DNA from: DATJIG01 sp050260515
GTDB lineage: Bacteria > Pseudomonadota > Alphaproteobacteria > SMXQ01
NCBI GenBank assembly: GCA_050260515.1
Contig: JBLNCI010000004.1
Span: 1 to 59,843 of the forward strand
Length of the DNA stretch: 59,843 nt
Reading direction: 5' to 3'
In this document: in pieces, positions 28,709 through 37,663 of the stretch
Layout: each line of letters begins with the position of its first letter
Position numbering within the stretch: position 1 is the first letter of the stretch
The notes under the pieces: generated by a model
What the model saw: only the letters and a program-made list of their open reading frames with translations
What the model was told of the DNA's origin: nothing
Databases searched by the model: none
Made by a program: the position numbers and the translations under genes

Positions 28709-28938
28709 TGGACGCGCTGCCGTCGCGCATCCGCAAGCGCTCGGTCCGACTCGCCGGCCACCGCACCTCGGTTTCGGTCGAGGAGCCGTTCTGGACCGAA
28801 CTCGCGGCGATCGCCCGCAGCCGTGGACTCTCGCTCGACCGGCTGGTCGCCGAGATCGACCGTGACCGCGCGGGCAATCTATCGAGCGCCATCCGCCTGT
28901 TCGTGCTGGCGGAGCTCAAGGCGAAGCATGGGACATGA
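28708..28938 (+). CDS. Ribbon-helix-helix domain protein
   Basis: 76 residues. RIRKRSVRLAGHRTSVSVEEPFW gives the N-terminal DNA-contacting strand and LAAIARSRGLSLDRLVAEID the two helices of an arylsulfotransferase-regulator-like RHH_4 fold, common as small proteins after alphaproteobacterial fumC. Probably a small DNA-binding regulator, though other roles are possible. The start shares a base with the fumC stop, so it is coupled to fumC. Confidence 0.82.
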   Translation: MDALPSRIRKRSVRLAGHRTSVSVEEPFWTELAAIARSRGLSLDRLVAEIDRDRAGNLSSAIRLFVLAELKAKHGT

Positions 28939-29030
28939 CGGTGTAACCGTCGGCCGTTCTGAGCCGAACGGATGGATGCAAGTCGCCGAACGTGGCGCGA
29001 ATGAACCTGTTCCGATGATGGAGACGAGCG

Positions 29031-29677
<647 letters not shown>

Positions 29678-29681
<4 letters not shown>

Positions 29682-29968
29682 CGGCGCACCGAAGCGGCCG
29701 GCGCCCCCGTCGGCGCGTGCACCGGCGCATGTACGGGCGGATGGGCCGGCGCGCTCGGCGCCGGCCGCAGCTTGCGGTACAGCGCATCGAACATCGCCAG
29801 CAGCGCCCACGTGATCGCGGTGAAGAACGCGATCGACAGGCCGTAGTCGAGCTGGAGCTCGGGATCCATGATGTTCACCAGATTCGCGACGACACCTCCG
29901 ATCACGGTGCCGGCGAACGCGCTCATCATGATGATGTAAATCGTTCTCTTCATTTTTTTCGATGCCAT
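29678..29968 (-). CDS. Small two-helix membrane protein
   Basis: 96 residues with two hydrophobic helices (TIYIIMMSAFAGTVIGGVVANLV and LSIAFFTAITWALLAMFDALY) and a Pro/Ala/His-rich tail with repeated PVHAP units. No family recognised. Three closely spaced starts are possible (GTG 29974, ATG 29968, ATG 29953). It shares its stop palindrome with msrA. Role unknown. Confidence 0.6.
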
Positions 29969-30085
29969 CCGCACGGCGTCGCGCGATTTTGCCTCGTCAC
30001 GGCGTCCGAACGCTGATCCATGTCACTCGTCGCGTGTGTGTCGCCCCAACCAACGTCGACGACCGGGGATAGTGGTCGGCAGTCG

Positions 30086-30127
30086 TTAAAAAACGCGAAA
30101 AGCCGCCGGCTTGTCCACCGGCGGCTT
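30086..30127 (-). terminator. Intrinsic terminator of the second Bug receptor gene
   Basis: On the minus strand AAGCCGCCGG/CCGGCGGCTT (30118-30127 with 30100-30109), an 8-base loop, followed by TTCGCGTTTTTTAACG. It lies 30 bases after the stop of the gene at 30158-31195. Confidence 0.75.
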
Positions 30128-30157
30128 CGGCACTTCACGGGGTTTTTATCTCAAATT

Positions 30158-31195
30158 CTATTTTCCCGGAGGAGCCATCATCGCACGGACGTTGTCCACG
30201 ACCTCCTTCGGCGTCGCGTATTGCTTTTCCAAGAGCGCGTGGATCTCCTCACCCGACATCGGAGTGATATCTAGGTTAAGTTTCTTCGCCTCGGCGAGGA
30301 ATGCCGGGTCCTTCATCGTCGCCATGAACGAATCGCGGAGAAGCTTGACGCGATCGGCGGGAACCGCGGGCGGCGCGACGTAGGGGCGGCCCATGAGAAG
30401 CCAGCTCAGCGCGAACTCGAGCTGTTCCCGGTTGGCCTGCGTCTTGGTGAACGCGGTTACCAGCGGGAGATCGGGCAGGCTCGGGTACGGCTCGAGCGCG
30501 ACCTGCACCAGCAGCCTGATCTGTTTGTTCGCGACCCAATCGGGCTTCGACGACATCAGACTCGACAGGAACCATCCGGCGCGGCCCTGGATCTCGCCCT
30601 GTTCGATGGCGGTCGCGAGCTCGGGATTGCTCGCATAGCCCTCGATGATGCGGAAGTTGGTTCCCACCAGCTTGTTCATCACGCGCGGATAGACGCTGTC
30701 CGAGGTCGCCACGCCGCTGGACCCGACGAGGACTTCCTTGCCGATGATATCGTCGAACGTCTGGAACGGCACCGTGTGCCACAAGGCCACGACCGGCACT
30801 TCCTTGGTCGTGCTGCCGATCCAGTTCGCCTGGCGGGGGTCGTACTTCACGTTGTCGCGCGCGCCGGTGAGCCCGAGAATGGGCTCGACCCCGATGTGAT
30901 TCTGCACCGCCGCGATCGTGCTGCCGTCGCGCGGCGAGGTGTTCGCCAGCGTGTTCATGGCGGCGAGGCTCGCCGCGGCCGGCATGTTCTGGACCACGAA
31001 TACCGGCTCGCCCGGTATGTGCCTCGGCCAGTGCCGCACCAGCAGCCGGGCATAGAGATCGTAGCCGCCGCCGGTACCGGCCCCGACGAGCAGGTTCACC
31101 TGCCGCCCCTTGTAGAAGTCGTCCGCCGCCGCGATTCCCCCTGTGGCGATCGCCGCCGCCATGCCCGCCACCACCACGTGCAAGAATTTTGCCAT
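30158..31195 (-). CDS. Bug/TctC-like solute-binding protein
   Basis: 345 residues. Signal peptide VVVAGMAAAIATGGIAAADD, then FYKGRQVNLLVGAGTGGGYDLYARLL, the glycine-rich loop region of Bug-type receptors, and HIPGEPVFVVQNMPAAASLAAMN. Start ATG at 31195 has a GGGGAG site. No permease genes are adjacent. An amidohydrolase gene lies 74 bases upstream on the same strand, so the receptor may serve uptake of a compound that enzyme degrades. That link is inference only. Confidence 0.85.
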   Translation of the reverse strand: MAKFLHVVVAGMAAAIATGGIAAADDFYKGRQVNLLVGAGTGGGYDLYARLLVRHWPRHIPGEPVFVVQNMPAAASLAAMNTLANTSPRDGSTIAAVQNHIGVEPILGLTGARDNVKYDPRQANWIGSTTKEVPVVALWHTVPFQTFDDIIGKEVLVGSSGVATSDSVYPRVMNKLVGTNFRIIEGYASNPELATAIEQGEIQGRAGWFLSSLMSSKPDWVANKQIRLLVQVALEPYPSLPDLPLVTAFTKTQANREQLEFALSWLLMGRPYVAPPAVPADRVKLLRDSFMATMKDPAFLAEAKKLNLDITPMSGEEIHALLEKQYATPKEVVDNVRAMMAPPGK

Positions 31196-31269
31196 CGAAG
31201 TCTCCCCATGTTCTTCTCGGACCGAACCACGCGTACTGTTCTGCGCCCGTAGCCGATGCCGGAGCGATG

Positions 31270-32316
31270 CTACAGGCCGTAGAGCGCCCTCGGGTTGCGA
31301 TCGAGGATCTTGTCGACGCTCGCCGCCGGCAGCCGCCCGCTCTCCTTGAGCAGCCGCAACGCCTCGATCTGCGCCGAGGTATCGGTGTGGCCGTAGTCGG
31401 TGCCGATGATCAGATTGTCGTCCCCGACGGCGCCCACGACGTAGGCGATGTCGTCGGTAGTCTCGATCGTCACCCAGATGTTGTTGTCCTTGAGCGGATT
31501 CGCCGCGAGCCTGCGCCCCTTCCGCTTGAGACGCTTCTCGACGTCGATGAGCGTGTACGGCAGCCATCCCGCCGCGGCTTCGACGAAGGCCCAGCGGATC
31601 GATGGGTACCTCTTCGGCAGCTCGTATTCGAGCAGCCAATGGAACTGCGCGATCATCGCGAGCTTGAACCGCCCGAAGTTGTGGCCGTCGTGGAAATCGA
31701 TGTCGGCGGCGCTCGCGTTGCCGGAGTGGAACGCGATCGCGAGGTCGAGCTCGGCAGCGGCGTCGAACAGCGGCTCGAAGTACGACTCGCCGACGTAGCG
31801 ATCGCACTCGAACGGACGGACGAACACGCTGCAGGCGCCGTGGTCCTTGGCGAAGGCGAGCTCGTCCCGGATCGCGTGGGGCGAGCTCATCGGCGCGCAG
31901 GCCGCCCAGCGCAGGCGGTCGCCCGCCACCTTCCAGATGTCGGCGAGCCAGCGGTTGTAGGAGCGATATTGCGCCCGCTCCTGCGCGGCGTCGCGCGCGG
32001 TCGGCTGCAGGAAGATCGTCGGGTAGAGCACCTGGACGTCGATGTCGAGCTCGTCCATGTGGCGCAGCCGCGCCTTCACGTCCCCGAGCTCGCGCGCATC
32101 CTCGCTGACGCCGGCGACGTCGGCGTTGTCGTCGGCGGGCTGGATGAAGCCGCCGCTGTACCAGAAGGCACCTGCGGCGCGCGGACCGCTCGTCACCCGG
32201 CCCTCGCCCTGCACCTGCTTCAGCACCATCGGCGCGAACCGCCGCTCGTCGGCCGTCAGGTAGGTCCAGGTGCGTTCGGATTCGATGACGTGCGCGTCGG
32301 CGTCAATGGTGGCCAC
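31270..32316 (-). CDS. Amidohydrolase family protein
   Basis: 348 residues of the amidohydrolase_2 branch (related to decarboxylases such as ACMSD). It begins ATIDADAHVIES, where Asp and His stand for the usual N-terminal metal HxH, and has FHSGNASA and FVEAAAGWLPYTLID in the barrel, plus the late metal or base aspartate in IIGTDYGHTD. Members hydrolyse or decarboxylate aromatic and cyclic compounds. GTG at 32316 is chosen because GGAGG is well placed before it; an upstream GTG at 32331 is not. Followed by a Bug receptor gene. Confidence 0.83.
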   Translation of the reverse strand: MATIDADAHVIESERTWTYLTADERRFAPMVLKQVQGEGRVTSGPRAAGAFWYSGGFIQPADDNADVAGVSEDARELGDVKARLRHMDELDIDVQVLYPTIFLQPTARDAAQERAQYRSYNRWLADIWKVAGDRLRWAACAPMSSPHAIRDELAFAKDHGACSVFVRPFECDRYVGESYFEPLFDAAAELDLAIAFHSGNASAADIDFHDGHNFGRFKLAMIAQFHWLLEYELPKRYPSIRWAFVEAAAGWLPYTLIDVEKRLKRKGRRLAANPLKDNNIWVTIETTDDIAYVVGAVGDDNLIIGTDYGHTDTSAQIEALRLLKESGRLPAASVDKILDRNPRALYGL

Positions 32317-32390
32317 GGCGTTCCTCCACACTGTCCCGAAACTGTACGCCGGGGCGTGGCCACGCGGTAGCTAACAGAACGAAACGCCGG

Positions 32391-34286
32391 TTAACGCGTG
32401 AGCCGCCCGAGCAGGTCGCGCACGAAATCGTCACGGCTGGGCGCCGGCGGCGCCGGAGGAGCGGACGCCGCGGCCGGAACAGCCACGGCCTCGGCATCGT
32501 GGGACGCCGGTGGAACCTGGATCGCCGCGACCGGCGCCGGCTCGGGTTCGGCCGGCGCGGACGCCGTCTCCTCCGCCGCGCCCGGATTCCTAGCGAACAT
32601 CCGATCGAGCTCGGGCGGACCACCGGAGAAATACGTGACCGTGAACGCGCCGTCGGTCATGGCCGCGGTCAGATCGACGTCGCGGAGATCGACGTCACGG
32701 TAGGTCAGCCGGCCAATGGTGAACTTGCCCTCACCGGCGAGGCCAGCGAGCGATGCCGACCCGGGGCTCCGGTCCTCGCCATCGCCGACGTATGCGTCGG
32801 CGTCCAGTTGATCGGCCGCGAGATCGACCGAGACCTTGGGACGATCGGCGTAGTCGACCCGCACCGAGCCATGGGCGCGCGTCGCGTCGACGTGCAGATC
32901 GACGTCGCGCAGCTCCGTGCGCTGGGCGTCGGCGACGAGCTTGGCCTTGAGCGTCGCCCGCCCGAGCCGTCCGCTCGGAATCGCCCGGGTGTCGACGTCG
33001 AGCCACGAAAGCAGATCCCGCAGGTTGGCCGACGCGGTCTCGACCGTTCCGTCGAAGCGGTATCCGCGCTCGGCGGGTGCCACCGCCCCCGCCACGCGGA
33101 ACGATCCAGCCCCCGGGAGCTGACCCTCGACACGCTTCACCGCGATCGCGCCGCGGTCGAGCGCCGCCTCGGCAGCGAACCCCTGCACCGCGCGACCGGC
33201 GGCCAGCACGGCATCGGCCTCGAGCGACAGCGCGATCCGCGCGTCGGCCCGCAGGGTCGTGTTCGCATCGGCGGCGACCGGCAACGGCGGCACCGTGGCC
33301 AGCGAATCGAGATTGAGCCGCGGCAGCCGGATCGCCGCCTCGATATCGGTCGCCCTCGTATCCGTAAGGCGCGCGCGAAGAGTCCCGGTCGCGCGCTGGT
33401 CGGCGAGGTCGAGCACGACGTCGTTCGCCTCGAGTGTGTGGCCGGAAGCCGACACGCGGCCCTCGAGCGCGAATCGGTGGGCAATCAGCGCCGGCGCGAC
33501 GCCCTGGGCCGCAGCATCCCCGGCGAAAGCGGCAAGCACCGCACGCGCGTCATTGCCGCTCGCCTTGACGCGACCGGTGATCCGCTGCTCGGCCGGCAGA
33601 TACTGGCCGACGAATTCGGACCTCGCCTTGAGCGCCGTCGCATCGACGGCGGCATTCACCCGTACCGGCGTGTCGCCCCGCACCCCGCCGATGCTCGCGG
33701 AGAACTTCACGGGCTCGCCGCCGATCGTCGCGGTTCCGTCGGCGGTGGCCGGGCCGGACAGCGAGGTTGCCGTCATCCGCAGGAATATCTTCTCGACTCG
33801 CGTCTGCGCGTTGTCGCGGCGGTCGCGCCACACCAATGTGCCGTCGCTGATCGCGAGGCGCTGCAGCGCGACCTCGGGCAGCAGCTCACCGCCGGCGCCG
33901 TCCATCACCCAGCGGACGCGGCCGTCCTTCTCGGTCTCGACGAGAAACTCGGGGCGTACCAGCGTGAGGCGCTCGACGACGATACGGCCGGTGAGCAGCG
34001 GCAGCAGCCCGACCTTGAGCTCGACGGCGCGCAGACGCAAAGCGTCGTCGCGATCGCCAGCGGAGTTGCCCGCGGACAGGCGAATGTTGTTGGCGAGGAT
34101 TCGCGGCGCCGGAAGGAGCGAGGCCTCGATCGGACCGTCGAGCGACACGGTCCGCCCCGTCGCGCGCGACAGCTCGTCCCCGAGCGCACCGCGATAGGCG
34201 TTCCAGTCGACGACCGATGGCGCCACCGCCAAGGCGGTGACGATCAGGACACCGGCGATCCCGACGGAAAGCAGAAACGTCCTCAC
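32391..34286 (-). CDS. AsmA family protein
   Basis: 631 residues. One N-terminal membrane helix (FLLSVGIAGVLIVTALAVAPSVVDW) anchors a long periplasmic beta-rich repeat region; LSRATGRTVSLDGPIEASLLPAPRILANNIRLS is the AsmA N-terminal signature. AsmA-like proteins are thought to bridge the periplasm and affect outer-membrane lipid supply. The last 60 residues are Pro/Ala-rich. GTG at 34286 is preferred (GAGG upstream), 15 bases inside a possible GTG at 34301. Confidence 0.83.
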   Translation of the reverse strand: MRTFLLSVGIAGVLIVTALAVAPSVVDWNAYRGALGDELSRATGRTVSLDGPIEASLLPAPRILANNIRLSAGNSAGDRDDALRLRAVELKVGLLPLLTGRIVVERLTLVRPEFLVETEKDGRVRWVMDGAGGELLPEVALQRLAISDGTLVWRDRRDNAQTRVEKIFLRMTATSLSGPATADGTATIGGEPVKFSASIGGVRGDTPVRVNAAVDATALKARSEFVGQYLPAEQRITGRVKASGNDARAVLAAFAGDAAAQGVAPALIAHRFALEGRVSASGHTLEANDVVLDLADQRATGTLRARLTDTRATDIEAAIRLPRLNLDSLATVPPLPVAADANTTLRADARIALSLEADAVLAAGRAVQGFAAEAALDRGAIAVKRVEGQLPGAGSFRVAGAVAPAERGYRFDGTVETASANLRDLLSWLDVDTRAIPSGRLGRATLKAKLVADAQRTELRDVDLHVDATRAHGSVRVDYADRPKVSVDLAADQLDADAYVGDGEDRSPGSASLAGLAGEGKFTIGRLTYRDVDLRDVDLTAAMTDGAFTVTYFSGGPPELDRMFARNPGAAEETASAPAEPEPAPVAAIQVPPASHDAEAVAVPAAASAPPAPPAPSRDDFVRDLLGRLTR

Positions 34287-34436
34287 GTGCCCTCGCGACA
34301 CGAAAATGCAGAGTGGATGCGTCGTGCGGCTTGCAGCCGCCTAGGATCGCGCTAAGCTTATCGAAGGACAATATGGCCTTTTGATGATGAAAACCGGGCC
34401 GCAGCCCAGCGCTCACGCCAAGGACCGAGGAAGCCG

Positions 34437-34664
34437 ATGGCCGACATCATCAACCTGAAGGACGTGCGCAAGGCGCGGGCTCGCGCGCTCGCCGAGACCA
34501 AGGCGGCGGAGAATCGCACCCGATTCGGTCGCACGCGCGAGGAGCGCACGCGCCAGTCGATCGAGGACAGCCGCGCCCGCCGCGAACACGAGGGCAACAA
34601 GATCGAACGCCGCGACGAGCGGCCGAGCGACGACCCGACACCGCCCGGCAAGCCCGCCGAATAG
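34437..34664 (+). CDS. DUF4169 family protein
   Basis: 75-residue, strongly charged protein. MADIINLKDVRKARARALAE, then FGRTREERTRQ, is the DUF4169 pattern, seen almost only in alphaproteobacteria. Predicted long helix followed by a disordered Pro-rich tail. Function unknown; basic composition hints at nucleic acid or ribosome contact, which is inference. GAGGAA precedes the ATG. Divergent from the AsmA gene. Confidence 0.85.
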   Translation: MADIINLKDVRKARARALAETKAAENRTRFGRTREERTRQSIEDSRARREHEGNKIERRDERPSDDPTPPGKPAE

Positions 34665-34786
34665 GCGCAATTCCGACGCCCCGCCGCACGGCCAAGCCAA
34701 GCGGAACTCTTCCACACAGTCATCGTTCCCTTCCGAGCGGCATCCGACGCGCGCTCGCGCTCGGCGTCCCACAAGGAGGTCGACCG

Positions 34787-35014
34787 ATGAAGAATGCTTT
34801 CGGGCTGGCTTGGGTGGCGGCTGCCGCCTTCCTGACCATTACGCCATTCGCTCCGCGCGCCGTGCTGTCGGTGGGCGGGTTCCTCGGCATCGGCGATCAC
34901 CTCGTGGCATTGCCGTACGACACCCTGAAGATCAGCGAGGACCGCATCGTCGTCGCCGGCGGGACCAGAGAGCAGTTGAAGGCGCTGCCCCAGTTCAAAT
35001 ACGCCAGCAAGTGA
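34787..35014 (+). CDS. Small exported PRC-barrel-like protein
   Basis: 75 residues with an N-terminal hydrophobic segment (AWVAAAAFLTITPFAPRAVLS) that could be a signal peptide or anchor. The rest, GIGDHLVALPYDTLKISEDRIVVAGGTREQLKALPQFKY, matches the end of a PRC barrel as found in small alphaproteobacterial envelope proteins. A perfect AAGGAGGT site stands before the ATG. Its TGA overlaps the GTG start of the downstream transporter gene, linking them in translation. Confidence 0.72.
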   Translation: MKNAFGLAWVAAAAFLTITPFAPRAVLSVGGFLGIGDHLVALPYDTLKISEDRIVVAGGTREQLKALPQFKYASK

Positions 35015-36111
35015 ATACGCGCGACCACTCCACCGTTTCCAATCCCGAGGAGGACCGGCCGCAACTCCTGCATCCCGCCGATCCGAAGACGGTATTCCTC
35101 GGCGGTCTCTTCTTCCTCGCGCTGTTCGCGGCCGTCTACGTGGCCCGCGAGATCGTGCTCCCCATCGTGCTCGCCATGATGCTCAAGCTGTTGCTGCAGC
35201 CGGCGGTGCGTGGCCTCAACCGTCTGTATCTCCCACGCCCGATCGCCGCGGTCGTGTCCATCGCCGTGCTGTTCGCCGTCTTCTTCGGGTTCGGCGCCAT
35301 GATCTCCGGACCCGCCTCGACCTGGGCCGAGAAGCTGCCCCAGGGCCTCCCCCGCCTCGAGCAGCATCTCAGCTTCGTCACCGACAAGCTCCAGGCGACG
35401 AGGCAAGCGCTGGAGAAGGCCGAGCAGGCGACCGAGTCGCCCGACGACGGCGCCAACGTCGTCAAGGTGAAGGGGCCGGGGCTCGCCGACGCTCTGGTGC
35501 AGAGCACGCGGATCGCGCTGGCCACGCTGCTCACGACAATCATCCTCCTGTTCTTCCTGCTGATCTCCGGCGAGACGTTCCTGCGCCGCATCGTCGAGGT
35601 GTTGCCGCGCTTCTCCGACAAGCGCCAGGCGGTCGAGATCGCACAGCAGGTCGAGCACGACATGTCGATCTACCTCGTCACGATCTCGGCGATGAACGCC
35701 GCCGTGGGCACCGCGACCGGCTGCATGGCCTGGCTGGTCGGGCTCGGCGATCCTCTGCTGTGGGGATCGATCGCGTTCCTCCTCAACTACATCCTGTTTC
35801 TCGGCCCTCTGATGGGGGTCGTGCTGTTCTTCTTCGTCGGCACGATCACGTTCGACACCCTGACCCTGGCGGCGCTGCCGGCGGCGCTCTACTTCCTGAT
35901 CCACATCGCGGAGGGCGAGTTGATCACGCCGATGCTGCTCGCCCGCCGCTTCACCCTGAACCCCGTGCTCGTGATCCTGTCGCTGGTGTTCTGGTACTGG
36001 ATGTGGAGCGTCCCCGGCGCCATCCTCGCCGTGCCCATCCTCGCGGTGACGAAGATCGTCTGCGACCGCATCCGCCCGCTCGCCGTCTTCGGCCACTTCC
36101 TCGAAGGCTAG
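35011..36111 (+). CDS. AI-2E family transporter
   Basis: 366 residues with eight hydrophobic helices: KTVFLGGLFFLALFAAVYVAREIVLPIVLAMMLKLLL at the N-terminus and the terminal helices with GELITPMLLARRFTLNPVLVILS, the family hallmark. Named for TqsA-type autoinducer-2 exporters, though many members move other small molecules or ions. It starts with GTG within GTGA, overlapping the stop of the small PRC-like gene. Middle soluble domain (residues 110-160) contains a charged helix, as is usual. Confidence 0.87.
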   Translation: MNTRDHSTVSNPEEDRPQLLHPADPKTVFLGGLFFLALFAAVYVAREIVLPIVLAMMLKLLLQPAVRGLNRLYLPRPIAAVVSIAVLFAVFFGFGAMISGPASTWAEKLPQGLPRLEQHLSFVTDKLQATRQALEKAEQATESPDDGANVVKVKGPGLADALVQSTRIALATLLTTIILLFFLLISGETFLRRIVEVLPRFSDKRQAVEIAQQVEHDMSIYLVTISAMNAAVGTATGCMAWLVGLGDPLLWGSIAFLLNYILFLGPLMGVVLFFFVGTITFDTLTLAALPAALYFLIHIAEGELITPMLLARRFTLNPVLVILSLVFWYWMWSVPGAILAVPILAVTKIVCDRIRPLAVFGHFLEG

Positions 36112-36152
36112 GGCCCGCTCGCGGGGGCGCGGGTCCCGGTCTAGATTGCGCC

Positions 36153-37556
36153 ATGCGTTCCTCGCCGTACCTCATTCCCTTGATCGTCGGCTGCGCCTAT
36201 CTGATGCAGTCGCTCGACTCGACCGTCATCGCCACGGCGCTGCCGGCGATCGGCAGGTCGTTCGGGGAGGATCCGGTCCGGCTCAACGTCGCGATCACCT
36301 CCTATCTTCTGAGCCTCGCCGTGTTCATCCCGATCAGCGGCTGGCTCGCCGACCGCTTCGGCGGCCGCACCGTCCTCGCGGTGGCGATCGCGATCTTCAC
36401 CGTCGCGTCGGTGCTGTGCGGCCTGTCGACATCCGTGCCCGAACTCGTGACCTCGCGCACGATTCAGGGCATCGGCGGGGCGATGATGGTGCCGGTCGGC
36501 CGGCTCATCATCCTCAAGGCGATGCCCAAGGCCGATCTCGTCCAGGCGATGAGCTATCTCACGGTGCCGGCGGTCATGGGACCGGCCCTCGGCCCACCGC
36601 TCGGCGGATTCATCGCCACATACGGCTCGTGGCGCTGGATCTTCTTCGTCAATGTTCCGATAGGCGCGCTGGGCATCCTGCTGGTCATGCGCTTCATCAC
36701 CGACGCGCGCGAGCCCGACGTCGCACCGCTCGACTGGCGCGGCTTCGGTCTGACCAGCATCGGCCTCGCCGCTCTCCTGTACGGTTTCGAAACCATGGGG
36801 CGCGACATCATTCCGACCTGGGCGGTCGTCGCGTTGATCGCCGTCGGCGCCACCTGCCTCTCATTGTTCGCGATCCACGCGCGCCTGACGCCGCATCCGA
36901 TCGTCGACCCCGAGCTCCTCAGGTTGCCGACGGTCGCCGCCTCGGTGCTGGGCGGGGGGCTGTTCCGCATCGGGGTCGGCGCACTGCCGTTCCTGCTCGC
37001 AATGCAGCTCCAGCTCGGGTTCGGGCTGTCGCCGTTCGCCTCGGGCCTCATCACCTTCGTCAGCGCCGTCGGCGCGCTGTTCACCAAGCCTGCCGCCGCG
37101 CCGATGATCCGCAGGGTCGGTTTCCGCCGCCTGATGATCGCCAACGGAGTCATCGGCGCGGCGTTCCTGCTCGCGTGCGCCCTGTTCACCGCGGACACGC
37201 CGCACACCGTCATACTGACCGCGCTGTTCATCGGCGGCTTCTTCCGTTCGCTCCAGTTCACCTGCATGGGAACGCTCGGCTATGCCGAGGTCCCGCCGGA
37301 GATGATCAGCCGCGCCAACACGCTGGCGACGATGGCGCAGCAGTTGTTTCTCAGCCTCGGCGTCGGCCTCGCGGCGCTGATCCTGCACACGAGCGAGCGT
37401 GTCCGCGGCTCAATGGGCATCGATTCGTTCGACGTCGTTCCCGCCTACCTCATCGTCGGCACGCTCGGACTCCTCTCGATCGTCTACTTCGTCCGGCTCG
37501 ATCCTCATGTCGGAGCGGAGATGAGCGGGCACCGTCCACGCGAGCGAGGTCGATAA
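36153..37556 (+). CDS. DHA2-family MFS drug exporter
   Basis: 467 residues with about 14 hydrophobic segments. LMQSLDSTVIATALPAIGRSFG is the DHA2 motif D1 with its membrane acid, WLADRFGGRTVLAVA the A-motif, and GPALGPPLGGFI the antiporter C-motif. These are EmrB/QacA-type proton-coupled drug exporters. No EmrA-like adaptor is adjacent. A -10-like TAGATT lies five bases before the ATG, with no Shine-Dalgarno. Confidence 0.88.
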   Translation: MRSSPYLIPLIVGCAYLMQSLDSTVIATALPAIGRSFGEDPVRLNVAITSYLLSLAVFIPISGWLADRFGGRTVLAVAIAIFTVASVLCGLSTSVPELVTSRTIQGIGGAMMVPVGRLIILKAMPKADLVQAMSYLTVPAVMGPALGPPLGGFIATYGSWRWIFFVNVPIGALGILLVMRFITDAREPDVAPLDWRGFGLTSIGLAALLYGFETMGRDIIPTWAVVALIAVGATCLSLFAIHARLTPHPIVDPELLRLPTVAASVLGGGLFRIGVGALPFLLAMQLQLGFGLSPFASGLITFVSAVGALFTKPAAAPMIRRVGFRRLMIANGVIGAAFLLACALFTADTPHTVILTALFIGGFFRSLQFTCMGTLGYAEVPPEMISRANTLATMAQQLFLSLGVGLAALILHTSERVRGSMGIDSFDVVPAYLIVGTLGLLSIVYFVRLDPHVGAEMSGHRPRERGR

Positions 37557-37663
37557 CCTGAGTTATCGACGAAGCCGCGCGGTTTTCAGACAGCCTTAAT
37601 GTTCGGCCACTACGGTCACGCCGCGCGCGAATGTACGCGTGCGTCCGCTGTGGGGAGTCCGCA

